Part shown: positions 1 to 11,996 of the stretch, piece after piece
Layout: each line of letters starts with the position of its first letter
Position numbering within the stretch: the first letter of the stretch is position 1
The notes under the pieces: model-generated
Told to the model about the DNA's origin: nothing
The model's input: the letters and a program-made list of their open reading frames with translations, nothing else
The model's database searches: none
Origin: Clavulina sp. PMI_390
Lineage: Eukaryota > Basidiomycota > Agaricomycetes > Cantharellales > Hydnaceae
Assembly (NCBI GenBank): GCA_015039315.1
Contig: WIDE01000018.1
Span: forward strand, 365,206-429,205
Length of the DNA: 64,000 bases
Reading direction: 5' to 3'
Position numbers and translations under genes: made by a program

Positions 1-103
1 ATGGACGACGAATAATGAGAACAAGCTGTTGGACGCTCCATACCTGTATGAAAACCCTGATGCTCTATGTGGCTTGTTAGAGAGCGACACTCAAATTATC
101 TGA
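1..103 (+). CDS. possible 3' end of an unidentified protein
   Basis: Frame 2 is open from the window edge to a TGA at 101-103 and gives about 33 residues ending ESDTQII. The composition (LLDAPYLYENPDALCGLL) looks protein-like but matches no family I recognise. It could be the last exon of a gene lying mostly to the left, or chance. No start codon is visible. Confidence 0.22.
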   Translation, partial: WTTNNENKLLDAPYLYENPDALCGLLESDTQII

Positions 104-556
104 AGGGCCCTGCACCTGATGATTTGCCAGTATAACGTGTCAGACATTCTTTGGCATTCACTTGGCTGTCAGGATCCTGTTACTTCTGATGAATCAGCGG
201 GCGGGGGCTAACTTACGCGCTTGATACCATGAGTGGATGTGGTTCCTCATGCTGTGCATTTGATCCGGGAACTAGTTCCAAGAAGGCTTTGGGTCATCGC
301 AGTGGAACTTCTGCTCGACACTGGGCCAGGTGCAAAAGTCCACAATGGATTCACAACGAAACCTTGATCAGGGCATGACGGAATCGCAATCTTCTTCATT
401 GAGTTGAGTTGGTGACGCAGCAATTGTGTCGCCCCTGGGCGCAGCAGTGAGCAGAGCGAGTTCAATTTGTCATGAGGACTGTGCCGCCTGTGAGGAATAT
501 AGAAAGGATTCTTCGTCTAATATGGTGCCTGAGTCACTGATTCCAAGTTTTGGGGG
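104..556. other. intergenic stretch, nothing recognised
   Basis: Only short open frames are present on either strand. It presumably contains the promoter and 5' UTR of the first kinase gene. No repeat or RNA gene was seen. Confidence 0.4.
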
Positions 557-2962
557 ATGAGCAAGGCTGTGTGTGCGCTAACAATAGAAATGGGAGGCTG
601 GATGGTCGTGAGAAACAACAGAAGACCTGACAGTGAGCTCATGCTGTGTTCCGAGGCTGATCGAAATGACAGATATCTCGACTGCGAGTGCTGTAGTGCT
701 TCTGAAAGGCCTCCAAAGAGACACTCCGCCCCCCCTCCTCCCGTTTGAGTTCTAGGTATTGGGAAAAACTCCCCTCTGATGTCGCATGGTTTTCAGTTCT
801 CCAGGGGTCTGTCTACCAGAATTACGTTCAAATACCGCCAAGTCAGGCTGACAACTTCCCCAAACCCAGCTGTATCACTTCATCCAACGCATAGCGACGC
901 ATTATCGAACGCGTCACCTCTTAGAGCGAGCACATACGCTGGGGATGACGAGGTTCAGTCCACCCGTCGCCGTACGCGAACTACCTATGAGCTCTCTGAG
1001 GAGGACTTCTCTACGCGCCCAAAGAAGAAGAGCCGCGTTGCACTAGGGCAGAAAGGCGACAGCACAAGTGAAATTGCGTATTCATCACTCCAGAATCGCT
1101 CACTCAGTCCACCCATTGGACAACAAACATCATCTCAAGAACTTGCGCCATCTTTAGCCTTGTCCGACACCGATCTTCCATCAATCCGAGTACTCTCAGA
1201 AGAGAAGGGTGTGTCCAGTGCGGACGCTAGCCATTCCCCACCGCATGATGGGTTATCTACGACGAATAACTCACCTACACAATCGCCATCTCGTTCCCGC
1301 ACTCCTACGATTGAGTCTTTGCGCAACCAGGGGCTGGGGACAATCGAATCCCCATGGGTTGTGGAAGATCTCGGATCTCCAAAAGCTTTTGATTCGATAG
1401 CATTGAACATGCAAGATATCGCGAACAACGCTCTTAACACATCGCCAGCAATTACGGAGGTGATGGAAGCCGTTTCCCCGAACAATGAAGAAATATCGCT
1501 CTCTGAATTCGGCGGCGCCTTGCTAGGACGCTTTGGGATCCAGCCGGAGCGGAGTCTATCTTGCCTCCCACGAGCTGAGGCGCTTGGACTTCTCGACCGA
1601 ATCTATGTTGTACGCAAGTTCTCCCATATTTCCAGAGAAATCCCGAGGCTGATTTTTTGGTGGGCACATCCAGCATCTACAAAACCATTCTCCAGGCTCT
1701 GAACAGTACTTACAAATACTTCGGCTGCTGCAAGAATGCAGCCTCCATTGTCGCGCTCTTCCCACTTCCTTTGTCGTCGGTGGTCTCAATTTTGACAGGC
1801 AGGATATAATGGGACAAGGGAGCGAAGTCACTGTATATCGTGGACAGTTGGCCAGTCAGGGAGTTGTCGTTCGAGAAATTCGGATGATTTCTGGATATGA
1901 CCAAGAGCCTGCCAGGCCAAAAATCACTCAGGTTATAGTATTTACTTATCTAACTGAACAATAACTCACTGTTCTGCTTACACAGCTTGTACATTGTGAA
2001 GCTATCACTTGCTCACAACTGCATCACCCTAATATCCTTCCGTTCTTGGGGGTTTACAACGAGGAAGTTGACGCTCCCCCGCTGTTGGTTCTGCCATTCC
2101 TAGAACGTGGGTCGCTTCGATGTTTGCTCGCCGAATTGAGACCTGGACAACTGGTAAACGCGCCAGACTTGATGTGCCTTGTGGGTATCTCTGCTCTTCA
2201 TTCCAATTATTGATTATCCCTGACCAGCCATACATTCTAAAATTAGCTTCTTGGTGCCAGCAGAGGCGTGATGTATCTACACTCGCAAAATCCACCAGTA
2301 GTACATGGGAGGCTCCACCCTGTTGGTATTCAGTTACTGGTCGTGTCGCCCAATTTTCATAGGCTGATATACACATTTTATCGACTTAGGGGAATATCCT
2401 TATTGACAACTCTGGCCGTCCACTCCTCTGCGATTTTGGGTTTGACCGCATGAGCCACAGAGTCACCCTGGCACCCACACTTCCACGAAATGGAGATAAA
2501 ATTCGGTTTTTAGACCCAGAAGCGCACACATCTCTCGGATTCACCAGCTCCTTGGGCCAGGAGAGTGACATCTTCGGACTCGCAATGATTTTCCTCAATG
2601 TTTGGAGTGGACAACTACCATTTTCCGAAATCAAGGACGAGCGAAAAGTGGAGCTGCGTTACATCTTGGGGAGAAGACCAGCTAAACCGGTGATTGCTGT
2701 TGATTTGCGACCAGAGATCCGAGACACCTTCTGGGAGCTGCTTGTAGCTATGTGGACACATGATATGGCCATGCGACCACGTATTGGGCACGTCTTGGAG
2801 CAATTAGAGCGGATTTTTGACGGCTGTGAGTCTCTTGACCATTGCAGAATGGCAGCACTCCATAAGGTAGCCGAGAACTACTCTAACAAAAGTTTCGCGC
2901 ATTGCTTCGATAGCACCGGATATCACCGCGCTCTTTACCTCCTTTCCGGTTCTTTCATGTGA
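557..2962 (+). CDS. tyrosine-kinase-like protein, probable pseudokinase
   Basis: Proposed exons are 557..742, 797..1609, 1674..1931, 1986..2184, 2266..2321 and 2390..2962, giving 694 residues; a start at 779 is the alternative. Residues 1-330 are a Ser/Pro-rich region of low complexity with a basic patch (RPKKKSR). The kinase-like domain runs from a Gly loop (GQGSEVTVYRG) to near the C-terminus. The alphaC Glu (LVHCEAI), the DFG motif (LLCDFGFDR, D519) and the Asn after the catalytic loop (GNILID) are present. Two key residues differ: the beta3 Lys is Arg (VVVRE, R400), and the catalytic-loop Asp is Arg (VVHGRLHP, R501). Loss of the catalytic Asp normally abolishes phosphotransfer, so a scaffold or decoy role is likely. 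The C-lobe (ESDIFGLAMIFLNVWSG, RPRIGHVLEQL) is typical of basidiomycete TKL kinases. It sits just upstream of a second kinase on the same strand. Confidence 0.75.
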
Positions 2963-3143
2963 TCTTACTGCATGTCGGCCTCCCGTAGCCTCGAAGAGCT
3001 CTATCCTAAGACCTCATCTACACACTCAATCGACCTCAACCTCCGGCCGAGAACTTTCCAAATTCACATCCACTGCGCCAGCCAGCACCTCAAGCCATAT
3101 TCTCCCTCGAACTCCCCATTCGCATGAATACGATGTCATCGTC

Positions 3144-5667
3144 ATGGTCTCCTCTTGGGATCTCAGCATCTGGATCCCTGTCAATATTGGCAGCCCTTTG
3201 ACCGGCAAAAGCATCCGCAAACTAATTTATACCGCTGTCAGTAACCGCTTTACGCACGATTCGGGCTTAATCAACTGACTCGAATATCCCTAGGTTGATA
3301 TTCACGATGATCACTGCCGTCTTACATCGCTGCGCCGTGTTTACGCCAGCTCGGGAAGAACAAGTGATGCTCTGAGTGATTACGCTCTGTTGGAAATTTG
3401 TTTGAACATGGGTGACTCAGAAGGTACCCTCGAGTTTCACGTGAGCAGGGAGATCCCGTCTACTTTCCTCGAGAATCCAGTCTCTCTTGAGGACAAAACA
3501 GCTAGGAATGCGGCCCCCCGACCAGCACCTCTGCCCGTTCGAAAAGCAGGGGATCAAGGTGAAGGCGACGGACCAAAAACGTACCACTCCACAGATGCCC
3601 TTCTTCGTACCGCTTTCCCATTGGGATCCCCTACTGCCATGACGATTTCAATCTGTCAAATCGGGAGCCCAAAACTAGTCAGTTTCGACGAGCGCTTCGC
3701 TGAGAATAATACTGACCCATCCATCGTAGTTCGGAGTTGAATATTTTGCTCTCTTTGCGATTGACTTTGTCAATACGAGGATCTGGGTCACAACAAGAAG
3801 ATCTTTTAGCCAAAATAAGGCTATTGATACTGTATCTATTAGCAAAATGGAAAGCGAGCTTTGGCAAGCTGGTCAGAAAATGCTAATGAGCTGCACATAT
3901 CGGCCAATGCAGTTACTTCCTCTCCCACGACTGGCTGACATTCTTCCATTGCTGAACCAAGGAGTGTTGGAAAAAGGCCCTCTTCCCAATCCCAAGTAAG
4001 TTCCTTCGTTATCAGTCATTCCTGAACGCTCTAACTAGTGGTCCAGATCGTGTGAGCTTGATAGCTGGTGGTATGTGGTTGCGCTCCTTAGCGCTTTACG
4101 ACCGTATCGCGCCAATTGGACGACAATGCCCACCGCTCGATGGGCGGCTAAGGCAGTCAAAACTTTAAGCGATCCTATCTCTCGACTCTTGGCAGAAACC
4201 GTAGCCAGAAAAACTCTACCAACGCCCATATATTCTTCTGCGTCCATATCTCGATGTTTGCTACTGTCAGATTGGAATGCCCAGCCCACGTCCCACAAGC
4301 GTTCATGGCTGGCATCGGAGCTCGCAGTTGAGCAGGACGCGGCCCATGCTGTCCTTCGTCTACTCAGTGAACCATATCCTGATGGTATCATGATGAAAGA
4401 AGCAAACCAAGAACATGCCCTTGAGCTCCTCCAAGAGGTGATGTCCATCCCTCCACTGCATGGCCACCCTGATATTAACGATTTACTGCTGCAGGCCCTC
4501 AATGACCCGAGTGATAAACTCGGTGTAAGCAGACCCCGAGCTTTGCGTATGCTTCAAGATTTGGTCTCGCGATCCGAAAAAGTCCCACCTTCTGTTAAGA
4601 ACCTAGCAGTACGAGATCGTGTGTTCCTCGATGTGGGGGGCGAAGCTGTCATTTGGCGCGTCAAGCTCGATGCCGGTGGGGAAATAGTGATAGCTCGAGA
4701 GGCTCGACGGCCAGAGAATGGTAATTGGACATCGCCTGAGGGCAAAGCTAGGCTTTCGGTGAGGGATATTTATGCCTGTACATGTCTTCATGAGACCCGT
4801 TTCTGACATATCAACAGCTTGTCCGTCGCGAGATCATCTCTCAGATACATGTTCAACACCCTAACATCCTTCCAATTCTTGGCATCTCCTCTGATGAGAA
4901 GCACCCACTTTCTATCATCACACCATTCGCTCAAAACGGGAATGCCTTTCAATATCTGACTGGTTTGGCTGCTAGAGATATGTCTCGGAAGACAATAGCA
5001 ATGTTTAAAATCGTGAGAAATATCTATTACTCCTTAAGGTTCATATCACTGACCCGCCCTTATTTTTAAGATGTCTCAAGTTGCTTCTGCACTGGAGTAC
5101 CTCCATAATATGGATCCCCAAATTATTCACGGAGATCTTCATGGGGTACGCGCCTTATGGAGCTTACCTACATTTCGAACCACCACTAACGACGCTTCTG
5201 CTCTATAGCGAAACATCCTGGTTGACGCGGAAGGCAATGGGCTTCTATCCGACTTCGGCTTATCACGTTTCAAACACGAGGATACTCGCACAGCAACCAA
5301 TATTGTTGAGGGAGGAAAATTCCGCTACATTGCGCCTGAGTTGTTTGCTCCATCGCTCACGCAGTTTCGTACCACGGTTCAGTCCGACTGTTACGCATTT
5401 GCAATGACCATCCTCGAGCTAGCGACGCTCGAGAGGCCTTTTGCGGAATTCGACAATGAGCGAAAGGCTTTCACAGCCGCAGAACGCGGGGTGAGACCTC
5501 AGCGGGCACCCTTGGCGAAACTCGGGATGCAGAGCGAGGAGCTCGCTGATCGACTATGGACATTACTGGGAGACATGTGGGTCCAAGCGCACTTGAAGCG
5601 TCCCACCATGTACACTGTGAATGCTCGACTTGTTGACATATTGTGTCAGACTCTATCAGACCGATAG
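3144..5667 (+). CDS. tyrosine-kinase-like protein kinase
   Basis: Exons 3144..3236, 3294..3677, 3730..3995, 4047..4758, 4818..5012, 5071..5145 and 5209..5667 close in frame to 727 residues. The first 440 residues are of unknown fold (IWIPVNIG; FALFAIDFVNTRIWV; a helical stretch before the kinase). The kinase domain has the alphaC Glu (LVRREIISQ), HPNILPILG, the catalytic loop HGDLHGRNIL with Asp572, DFGLSR with Asp590, RYIAPEL, and the C-lobe SDCYAFAMTILEL and RPTMYTVNARL. Most catalytic elements are intact, but the beta3 Lys position reads Arg (EIVIAREA, R465), as in the neighbouring gene. Activity is therefore uncertain. It is probably a cytoplasmic signalling kinase; the partner is unknown. 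The upstream pseudokinase ends 181 bp before this start, so the two look like a diverged tandem pair. The exact start is a guess: an in-frame ATG lies slightly upstream of the first well-supported exon. Confidence 0.78.
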
Positions 5668-6757
5668 TGTGCTTCATTACAGCAACAACCCTATTTTATT
5701 TACCATTGAGCTCTTTATCGTTATTTTGGGGCTTGCGATATTGTATTGTATCATTAGAGCTCTATAATGCAAATTCGAAGGTGGCTATGATCTCCCATCA
5801 TGGAGTCCTTCAAGATGCAGGTCGAGTAACAGCGTCTTCGCCTCTTGAGAACTAGCGATATCGGTATCCCATCTCAGCGGTCCAAGCATTGCTTTCTTCG
5901 CAAGCCTCGCGCTTCATTCCAGGGAGATTGCTGCTAGGAATCTAGAGGATCGCCCTATACTCTGCGTTCGCTAGGCTGACCAGTGAACTCCCCTTCTCTC
6001 TGCTACTAATAGTCGCTTGCCCGAACAAAAGAAGTGCAGTAGGTAGGAATGATGAGTAAGTGCTAGAATGGGCGGAGTCACTTACCAGACACAAGTGAGA
6101 GGACTGTATCGCGCCTACGAGACCTTCAAATTACATTGTACCACGCAGACCAGGACATTATCCCTGAGACGAGGAGGAAGATTGACCAGGAACGGTCACA
6201 AGAATATGCGTGAGACCAGGGATCAAGCGGGTAAAAGGCAGCGCTCATATATAGTCTGGCATATAGCCCCTCGAGAGCTTATGGACCTTCAAGATTTTAT
6301 CTCCTTGAGGGTGAGTCTTGAGGCACATGAGGTTGTCGAAAGCACATTTTCTGCCAGTTAGACTATGGCTAAGGCGCCTTGAGCTGCTTTAGAAAGGAAG
6401 AAAGGCCAGCTAATTCATCAACACGACTAAATGCCCATCTAGGCGGAGTGACGGAGAGGCATCAAGGGTTGAGAGGGGGAAACAGCAGGAATAGACAGAA
6501 GATGTGAGAGATGGAGATCAGCCACAACTGTTGATACTGTTGAAGATATGCCAAAGGGTTCAAGCTATCAAAGAGAGACAAGAGGGAATACTTTCTGCAT
6601 GCCACTCACCTCTTTTCCCTCTCTGCTATCTTCATCCACGATGATCGTGCATCGACGTCATCATGGTTGTTTCCCACAAATAACGGTCCGGGGCTTCCCC
6701 TCCAGTGGTATCTGCACGCTTAACAAAGCAGTCAGCGAATTCTGCAAACAGTCTATA
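5668..6757. other. gene-poor stretch between kinase 2 and the MITE
   Basis: Contains only short unsupported open frames, the longest being 97 codons at 6068-6361 with no family resemblance. No RNA gene or repeat was recognised apart from the left edge of the MITE. Confidence 0.4.
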
Positions 6758-7281
6758 CTGTACAAATACGATAGTTAATTCAGTCACGCATCACAGCAGC
6801 CCATGAGGTGAATTAAAAAGTAACGCATAACGGGGCCCTGAGGCGCCACCGGAGATTGCCGAAGTTGCCGAAAATGCCGAAAATGCCGAAAATGCTCCCA
6901 AAAATTCGGAAAAATCTCCCAAAACACCTAAAACTGTCCCAATCACTCATAAATCTTCCACGTGATGCGTAACATTTAGCTAGGTTTGTGGAAAGGCTGC
7001 CGCGATATATGCCCTGGTGAACCTGTCACAGTAACGTCACAGTCGTATATCCTCAGAATCGATCTCCCACTTGCAAAAGATCGTTCTGGTAAGTTTATGA
7101 TCAAGCATGGGCTACCATATGGCTCTCCGGCCTGTTTGCAGCCCTCAAATTGCAGTTTAGAAACCCTGGATTGGTGAATAATCACGCGTCACGGAAGGCA
7201 GTGAATTAATGAATTATGGCTTCCTGGTCTTGAATTACGTCACGGTCACACCCCAGTGAATTAACTATCGTATTTGTACAG
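6758..7281. mobile_element. MITE with 25 bp terminal inverted repeats and TA duplication
   Basis: A perfect 25 bp inverted repeat beginning CTGTACAAATACG defines both ends (6758-6782 and 7257-7281). It is flanked on each side by the dinucleotide TA (6756-6757 and 7282-7283). The 524 bp interior has no credible coding sequence. The motif GTGAATTAA recurs near both ends (about 6808, 7201 and 7256), and GATGCGT/ACGCATC words recur inside. TA duplication with short terminal repeats is typical of non-autonomous Tc1/mariner-type elements. The perfect repeats suggest recent insertion. No transposase or second copy is visible in this window. Confidence 0.72.
6856..6894 (+). repeat. short tandem repeat, about 4 units of TGCCGAAAA
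   Basis: A 9 bp unit, TGCCGAA followed by AA or GT, repeats about four times. It then fades into related A-rich words (CTCCCAAAAA, CGGAAAAATC). It lies inside the MITE and probably arose there by slippage. Confidence 0.6.
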
Positions 7282-7283
7282 TA

Positions 7284-8109
7284 CTTGGGTTAATATTGAG
7301 TTTCAACGAAAGCCAGCTTTTGACGGTGCTGAGGGGTGATAATACCGTGATATATACAGAGCGAAAGTTTGAGAGCATCATCTTCAAAGAGGGGAAGCTG
7401 GGCTATTGATCATTAATGACTCAGCAACATTATCATTGACACTGCCATTTTTCAATGCTTGGTCCGAGTGTGACTGGGCTCGCGGGAACATCACGTGTTC
7501 GCATACACCGAGATCTCTGCACTGCCCCACCGAGAATCAACATTTTTTTATATCTGTAGATATGCTACAGCAACTGAATATCACCAGCCCTAATGATTCA
7601 TTACAGCTGATTGCAAAAGTCCTGACAATCTGTCGCGCGGGGGGCCGGGATATCCGGAGGCTATCTAGGGATGATCCGCCATGTCAGCTGACTTTTCCGC
7701 ACCGTTTCGCGTTGATGATTGGACACCCTGCAAGTTCAGACAGACATGGGATGGTGATTTATGCTACCAGAATCTACACGAGCTATGGCTTGTACCTTCC
7801 GGGCACCTATAACACGGATTTGAGGCGAAGGGGACCCTCTTTTGGGTGTCGAGATAGGCTGAAACGACCTCTCGGTATCCGCCCATCAAAGCCAAACAGT
7901 GTGAAATGCCCTTGGTTGCTCACAGGGGCGCCGACCCGCCGCGCGACAGATTGTCAGGACTTTTGCAACCAGCTGTAAGCCAAATGAACCCTCTCTTGTG
8001 GGGTGGTGCCTTTGTTTGTTTCATGAACTGCCCACTCACGTGCAGATCAACACAGTGCGATACAGCTGTGCTCCCTCCCCATCACCCCAGCGCTGCACAA
8101 TCCGTGCTG
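7284..8109. other. intergenic stretch upstream of the first NLR gene
   Basis: Holds a 190-codon open frame (7406-7978) and part of another (from 7906) that runs into the NLR gene. Neither has recognisable motifs or low-complexity bias that would support coding. The region is the presumed promoter and 5' UTR of the receptor gene. Confidence 0.4.
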
Positions 8110-11100
8110 ATGGAAACCTCCACTGACAGAGGGCTACCTCACCCCCCTAGCTTCAACGAGCTATGGAGTGAGGCGCTTGCGAATTATCAAACGATCACCA
8201 ACCAATCTCTCCTCGATTCGGGAGATGCTAAGGAACTTCTGACCTGCTCATCAATAGATGATGTTGAAAATATCCTTAAATCTCGGGGACTTGCTCTCAA
8301 AGTATTCAGAAAACATGGAGAAGGGATTAGGAGCGCGTTCAAACCTCTAGCTCGTGTGCTTCAGGCCGCGATGGACACCGCGTCCGAAGTCGCTGCCGCT
8401 GTGAGTGGAAGCCTGTCACATTTTAGACACCAACGCTTATGTCCCCGTCTAGGCAGGAGTCCCTGGTGGTCGAGGGATATTCGTTGCAATTGCACGGCTT
8501 CTGCAGGTTGGTAGTTCTGAACTTAACATGACGAGCAACATGCGCCTGACCAGATTTGGTCGTAATCTCAGGCCGTGGACGGAGTATCAAAAGTATATGA
8601 TGATCTTGGACGCCTTTTATCCAAGCTTCAAACTTTTCTAACCCGCCTCGAAGGACATATTACCAGTCAGGCCATCAACCAAGCCCTTCGCGATGTTTCG
8701 ATTCGCACTTTGGTACAGCTCATGAACATTATCGCTCTCTTTATAAAGTTCTCCCCTGATAAGGAAAAAAAGCTAAGTATACTATTGAATGTGTTTACCC
8801 GACGGATGAGTACGTGGCTCTATCCAAGTTCCCTAGACCATCGTCACTTATATATACTGACCCTAGAGGACTATGGATCCACCGCATTTGGAAATGCGGA
8901 AGTTCAAGAGGCCCTCACCCGACTTGATGAAATTTTGAATGAAGAGACCCTTACGACAATTGCTCGTACTTTGGATGTCGTGACAGCTAGTGAGCCCAGT
9001 GCCATCAAGACACCCACACACCACCCTCCTAACACCAGCTATGGGTTACAGTCAACACTAAATCTGACCTCCTTGTCAATAAGCAATGTGAGGTCTTGCT
9101 AATATTCCATCCGCACCCATAGGGATTAACTGAAGTGTCTAGTGGACGCGGAAATTCGAGGCTGGCTTGACGCGCCGGACCCATCTACCAATCATGAGCA
9201 GCGCTCCACTAGTGGATCCAGAGTTCCTGGACATGCGGATTGGTTCCTGAACGGCGAAAACTTTCAGGACTGGTTGGTTCGGAAAAGAGGGTTCTTTTGG
9301 GTCTGGGCGCAACGTGAGTTGAGAAATGCTCCATCACGGCTACCAGTTGCTTGTATGCTTATAAAAAATTGCTAGCCGGTGTTGGGAAAAGTGTTTTATG
9401 GTGAATATCAGATGGCTAATTGCCTGCCTGGAGATCTTACATGCATATTTTCCAGTTCTGCGGTGGTCAACTATTTAAGGGAATATACCCAAACGCACAG
9501 TGGTACTACCCTCGCGTACTTCTATTTCAATTATAACGATGTGGCAAAACAGTCATTCCTTGGCCTCCTTTCGTCTCTTGTTGATTCGTTAGCTGCAAAG
9601 GCCGGGCCTGCGACAACAGCTTATGAAATTCTCTCGGGAGCCACGAAGCCTGGCAGCTCAACAGCTGGCACCCAAGATCTTCTAGCTGTCCTTTTTCCTG
9701 TTCTCAGGGTAACAGGGACCAAATTCATTGTTGTTGATGCACTCGATGAGTGCACCGATGACGATCGCGAAGAGACTCTTCTCTCTTTTCTCAAGGAGAT
9801 TATTTCCTTGGGGGATACTGGTGACGTCCGTGTTTTCGTCACTAGCCGTCCTGAATCAGACATCAAGGGATTCTTTAAAATGCACGATATATGCACACAC
9901 ACCGAGTCCCTTCACACAGACGAACATCGCAATACCCTCCGGAGATTCATCTCCCTTGAGCTTCAGAAGCCCAAATACGGTCCAGAGCGTCTCGGTTGGA
10001 GCCAAGAGTTCCGAGCTCAGGTGGCACGGACCCTACTAGAGCAGTCGGATGACATGTAAGAATCTTCTTCAGTTTCTTTAGAAGTCTCAATAACATAGAA
10101 GGGGTATTTAGGTTTCTATGGGTTGACTTGCAACTCCACACACTCCGACATTGTCCTCCTTCCCAAGTGCATCAAGTGCTTGCACATCTTCCCCTAGGCC
10201 TTTATCCGACCTACGACGCAATTCTTTCTCGTTTCACTAACGACCTTGCACCGGTAATTCGCCATGTGCTGGAATGCTTAGTAGCTTCACCGAATCCACT
10301 ACCCTGGGAAGTGGTGGCGGAGATGTTCTTGCTCGACCTACGTGAGCTTGATTCATCCACTGGAGTGGTGAATACGCTGGACTCTTCTCAACCTCTTCAA
10401 GAAGACGTAAGCCCTGTTATCCTCGATCATCTACCCCTCGTCAAGCGAGTAAGTCGGCATAATGGAGCCTCCGTCCAGGATAGCGACGTTGTGGTCTTTA
10501 TCCACTTTACTGTTCAGGAGTACCTCCTGTCATCGAGCAGTCAGCCCTTGACAATGGTAGCGCGGCCCGCCAAGCCTTTTGGAGCCTCCCAAATCTCACC
10601 ATCCCTGTATAGAACAGACCGGTCCAGGGCATCCTCCACTTTGGTCTCTGTTCTTCTAGGCGCTCTGGAATCCACAAATGCTCCATGTATGCCCAATCTG
10701 CACAACTATGCCACCAAGTCCTGGTATAAAGCAGCAACGACTTTGTCATTCTATTCACAAACTACCCCTCTGGCGCTCTCTATGTTCCTTTCCTTCGGGT
10801 CGCAAACCTTTACTGGTTGGGCTAGTCACTTTTGGAAGACAGAGGAAGCCTCTGATTCCCCTCTTCACTGGGCTGCCCGGGTTGGGCTGTCTGACCTCGT
10901 TGAATTATTCCTGCGGACACATAGAGATTCATTCAATCAGGTTGATTTGTTTGGACTCCCTCCTATATTTTATGCCGTTTTGCGCGGTGACATCCGAACT
11001 TATACTCTTTTGCTGGGCTGTCAATATGAATGGGATTATTTGTACCCTCTCCAAAAGAGCGGGAGTATCTCTCTCCTTCATGTCATAGCAGCGGCAGCAC

Positions 11101-11996
11101 AAGAGAGTTTGTCCATACACTTCCCAGATTTTGATACCCCTCTGCCTCATCTACCCCCACCTCTGTGGCTTTGGGAGCAACTTCCCGAATCACACAACTA
11201 TTCTCTAATATACCACACCATGTGGGAGCTCATGATTCAGAAGATCGGGACGGCGCGGCGCCAATTACTTTCCGCTACTGACGGTTTTGGCTGCACACCA
11301 CTGATGTACCTTGCCCAAAGTAACATATGTGCTCCACAGACTATTTGTCTGCTTCTTGACGCTGGAGCAGATGCAGCGGCCAGAAATTCTCGCGGGAATA
11401 CCGCCCTTCATCTTGCGGCTCGCAGACTCAGAAGTCCTAAGCTTTCTATGGAGCATCTGCTTAATCACGGGGCCGTCATCGATGCTGTTAACGACACGGG
11501 TAGCACACCACTTTTATGCCTGCTAATGGATGACCCTACAGATCCTCTTGCGACACGTTTATTACTGGATGCTGGCGCCGATCCTAACGTCTGCGCCTCC
11601 TGGAACCAAACTGCTCTTCATCTGGCTCTGGGCAGCCGAAAATATGTGTTGCAGAATGTAGAGGTTCTACTCTCTTACGGCGCTCTACCTAATCTAGCAG
11701 ATAAGCTAGGGAGAACCCCGTTGCACATGGTTTGCTCAATAAACTCTAGCCGCGGGAGTTCGAGGGTTCGTTTGGACAAGCATATCAATTGGGTTAAGGT
11801 GGCGGAAGCCTTGCTTGATGCAGGTGCCGATCCAAATCTCCGTGACTGTGACGGAAACACCGCCCTGGACCTCCTTGGCCGTTATCTGCTAACTATCTCA
11901 AAGGAGTGTAGAGCTTTGGACGTGTTGCTCAGAGCACGTGGTGGATGGAGAGGCTCTGAGTTACCACCTTTTATGGTACCAGGCTGGCTTGATTAG
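8110..11996 (+). CDS. NOD-like receptor: Goodbye - NACHT - ankyrin repeats
   Basis: Exons 8110..8400, 8453..8506, 8572..8809, 8867..8989, 9143..9313, 9376..9400, 9456..10055 and 10112..11996 close to 1128 residues; the 153 nt intron at 8990-9142 may hide a small exon. Residues about 15-135 fit the fungal STAND Goodbye domain (FNELWSEALANYQ, FRKHGEGIRSAFKPL, AIARLLQAVDGVSKVYDDL). The NACHT ATPase has Walker A PGVGKSVLC near residue 295, Walker B FIVVDALDEC near 390 and the sensor-like FVTSRPESDI. The helical region carries LGLYPTYDAILSRF and VVFIHFTVQEYLL. Ankyrin repeats fill about 745-1110 (NTALHLAARR, LLLDAGADPN, RTPLHMVC). Fungal STAND proteins of this type are intracellular sensors implicated in non-self recognition and regulated cell death. 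The frame is intact, so it is probably functional. The ligand is unknown. Confidence 0.88.

Noticed and set aside
6986..7185. Overlapping 60-70 codon frames on both strands
   Set aside because: They lie inside the MITE and have no coding signal.
7406..7978. 190-codon open frame upstream of the first NLR
   Set aside because: No recognisable domain, Cys/Arg-rich mixed composition, and no splice connection to the NLR exon 1 that improves the Goodbye domain.
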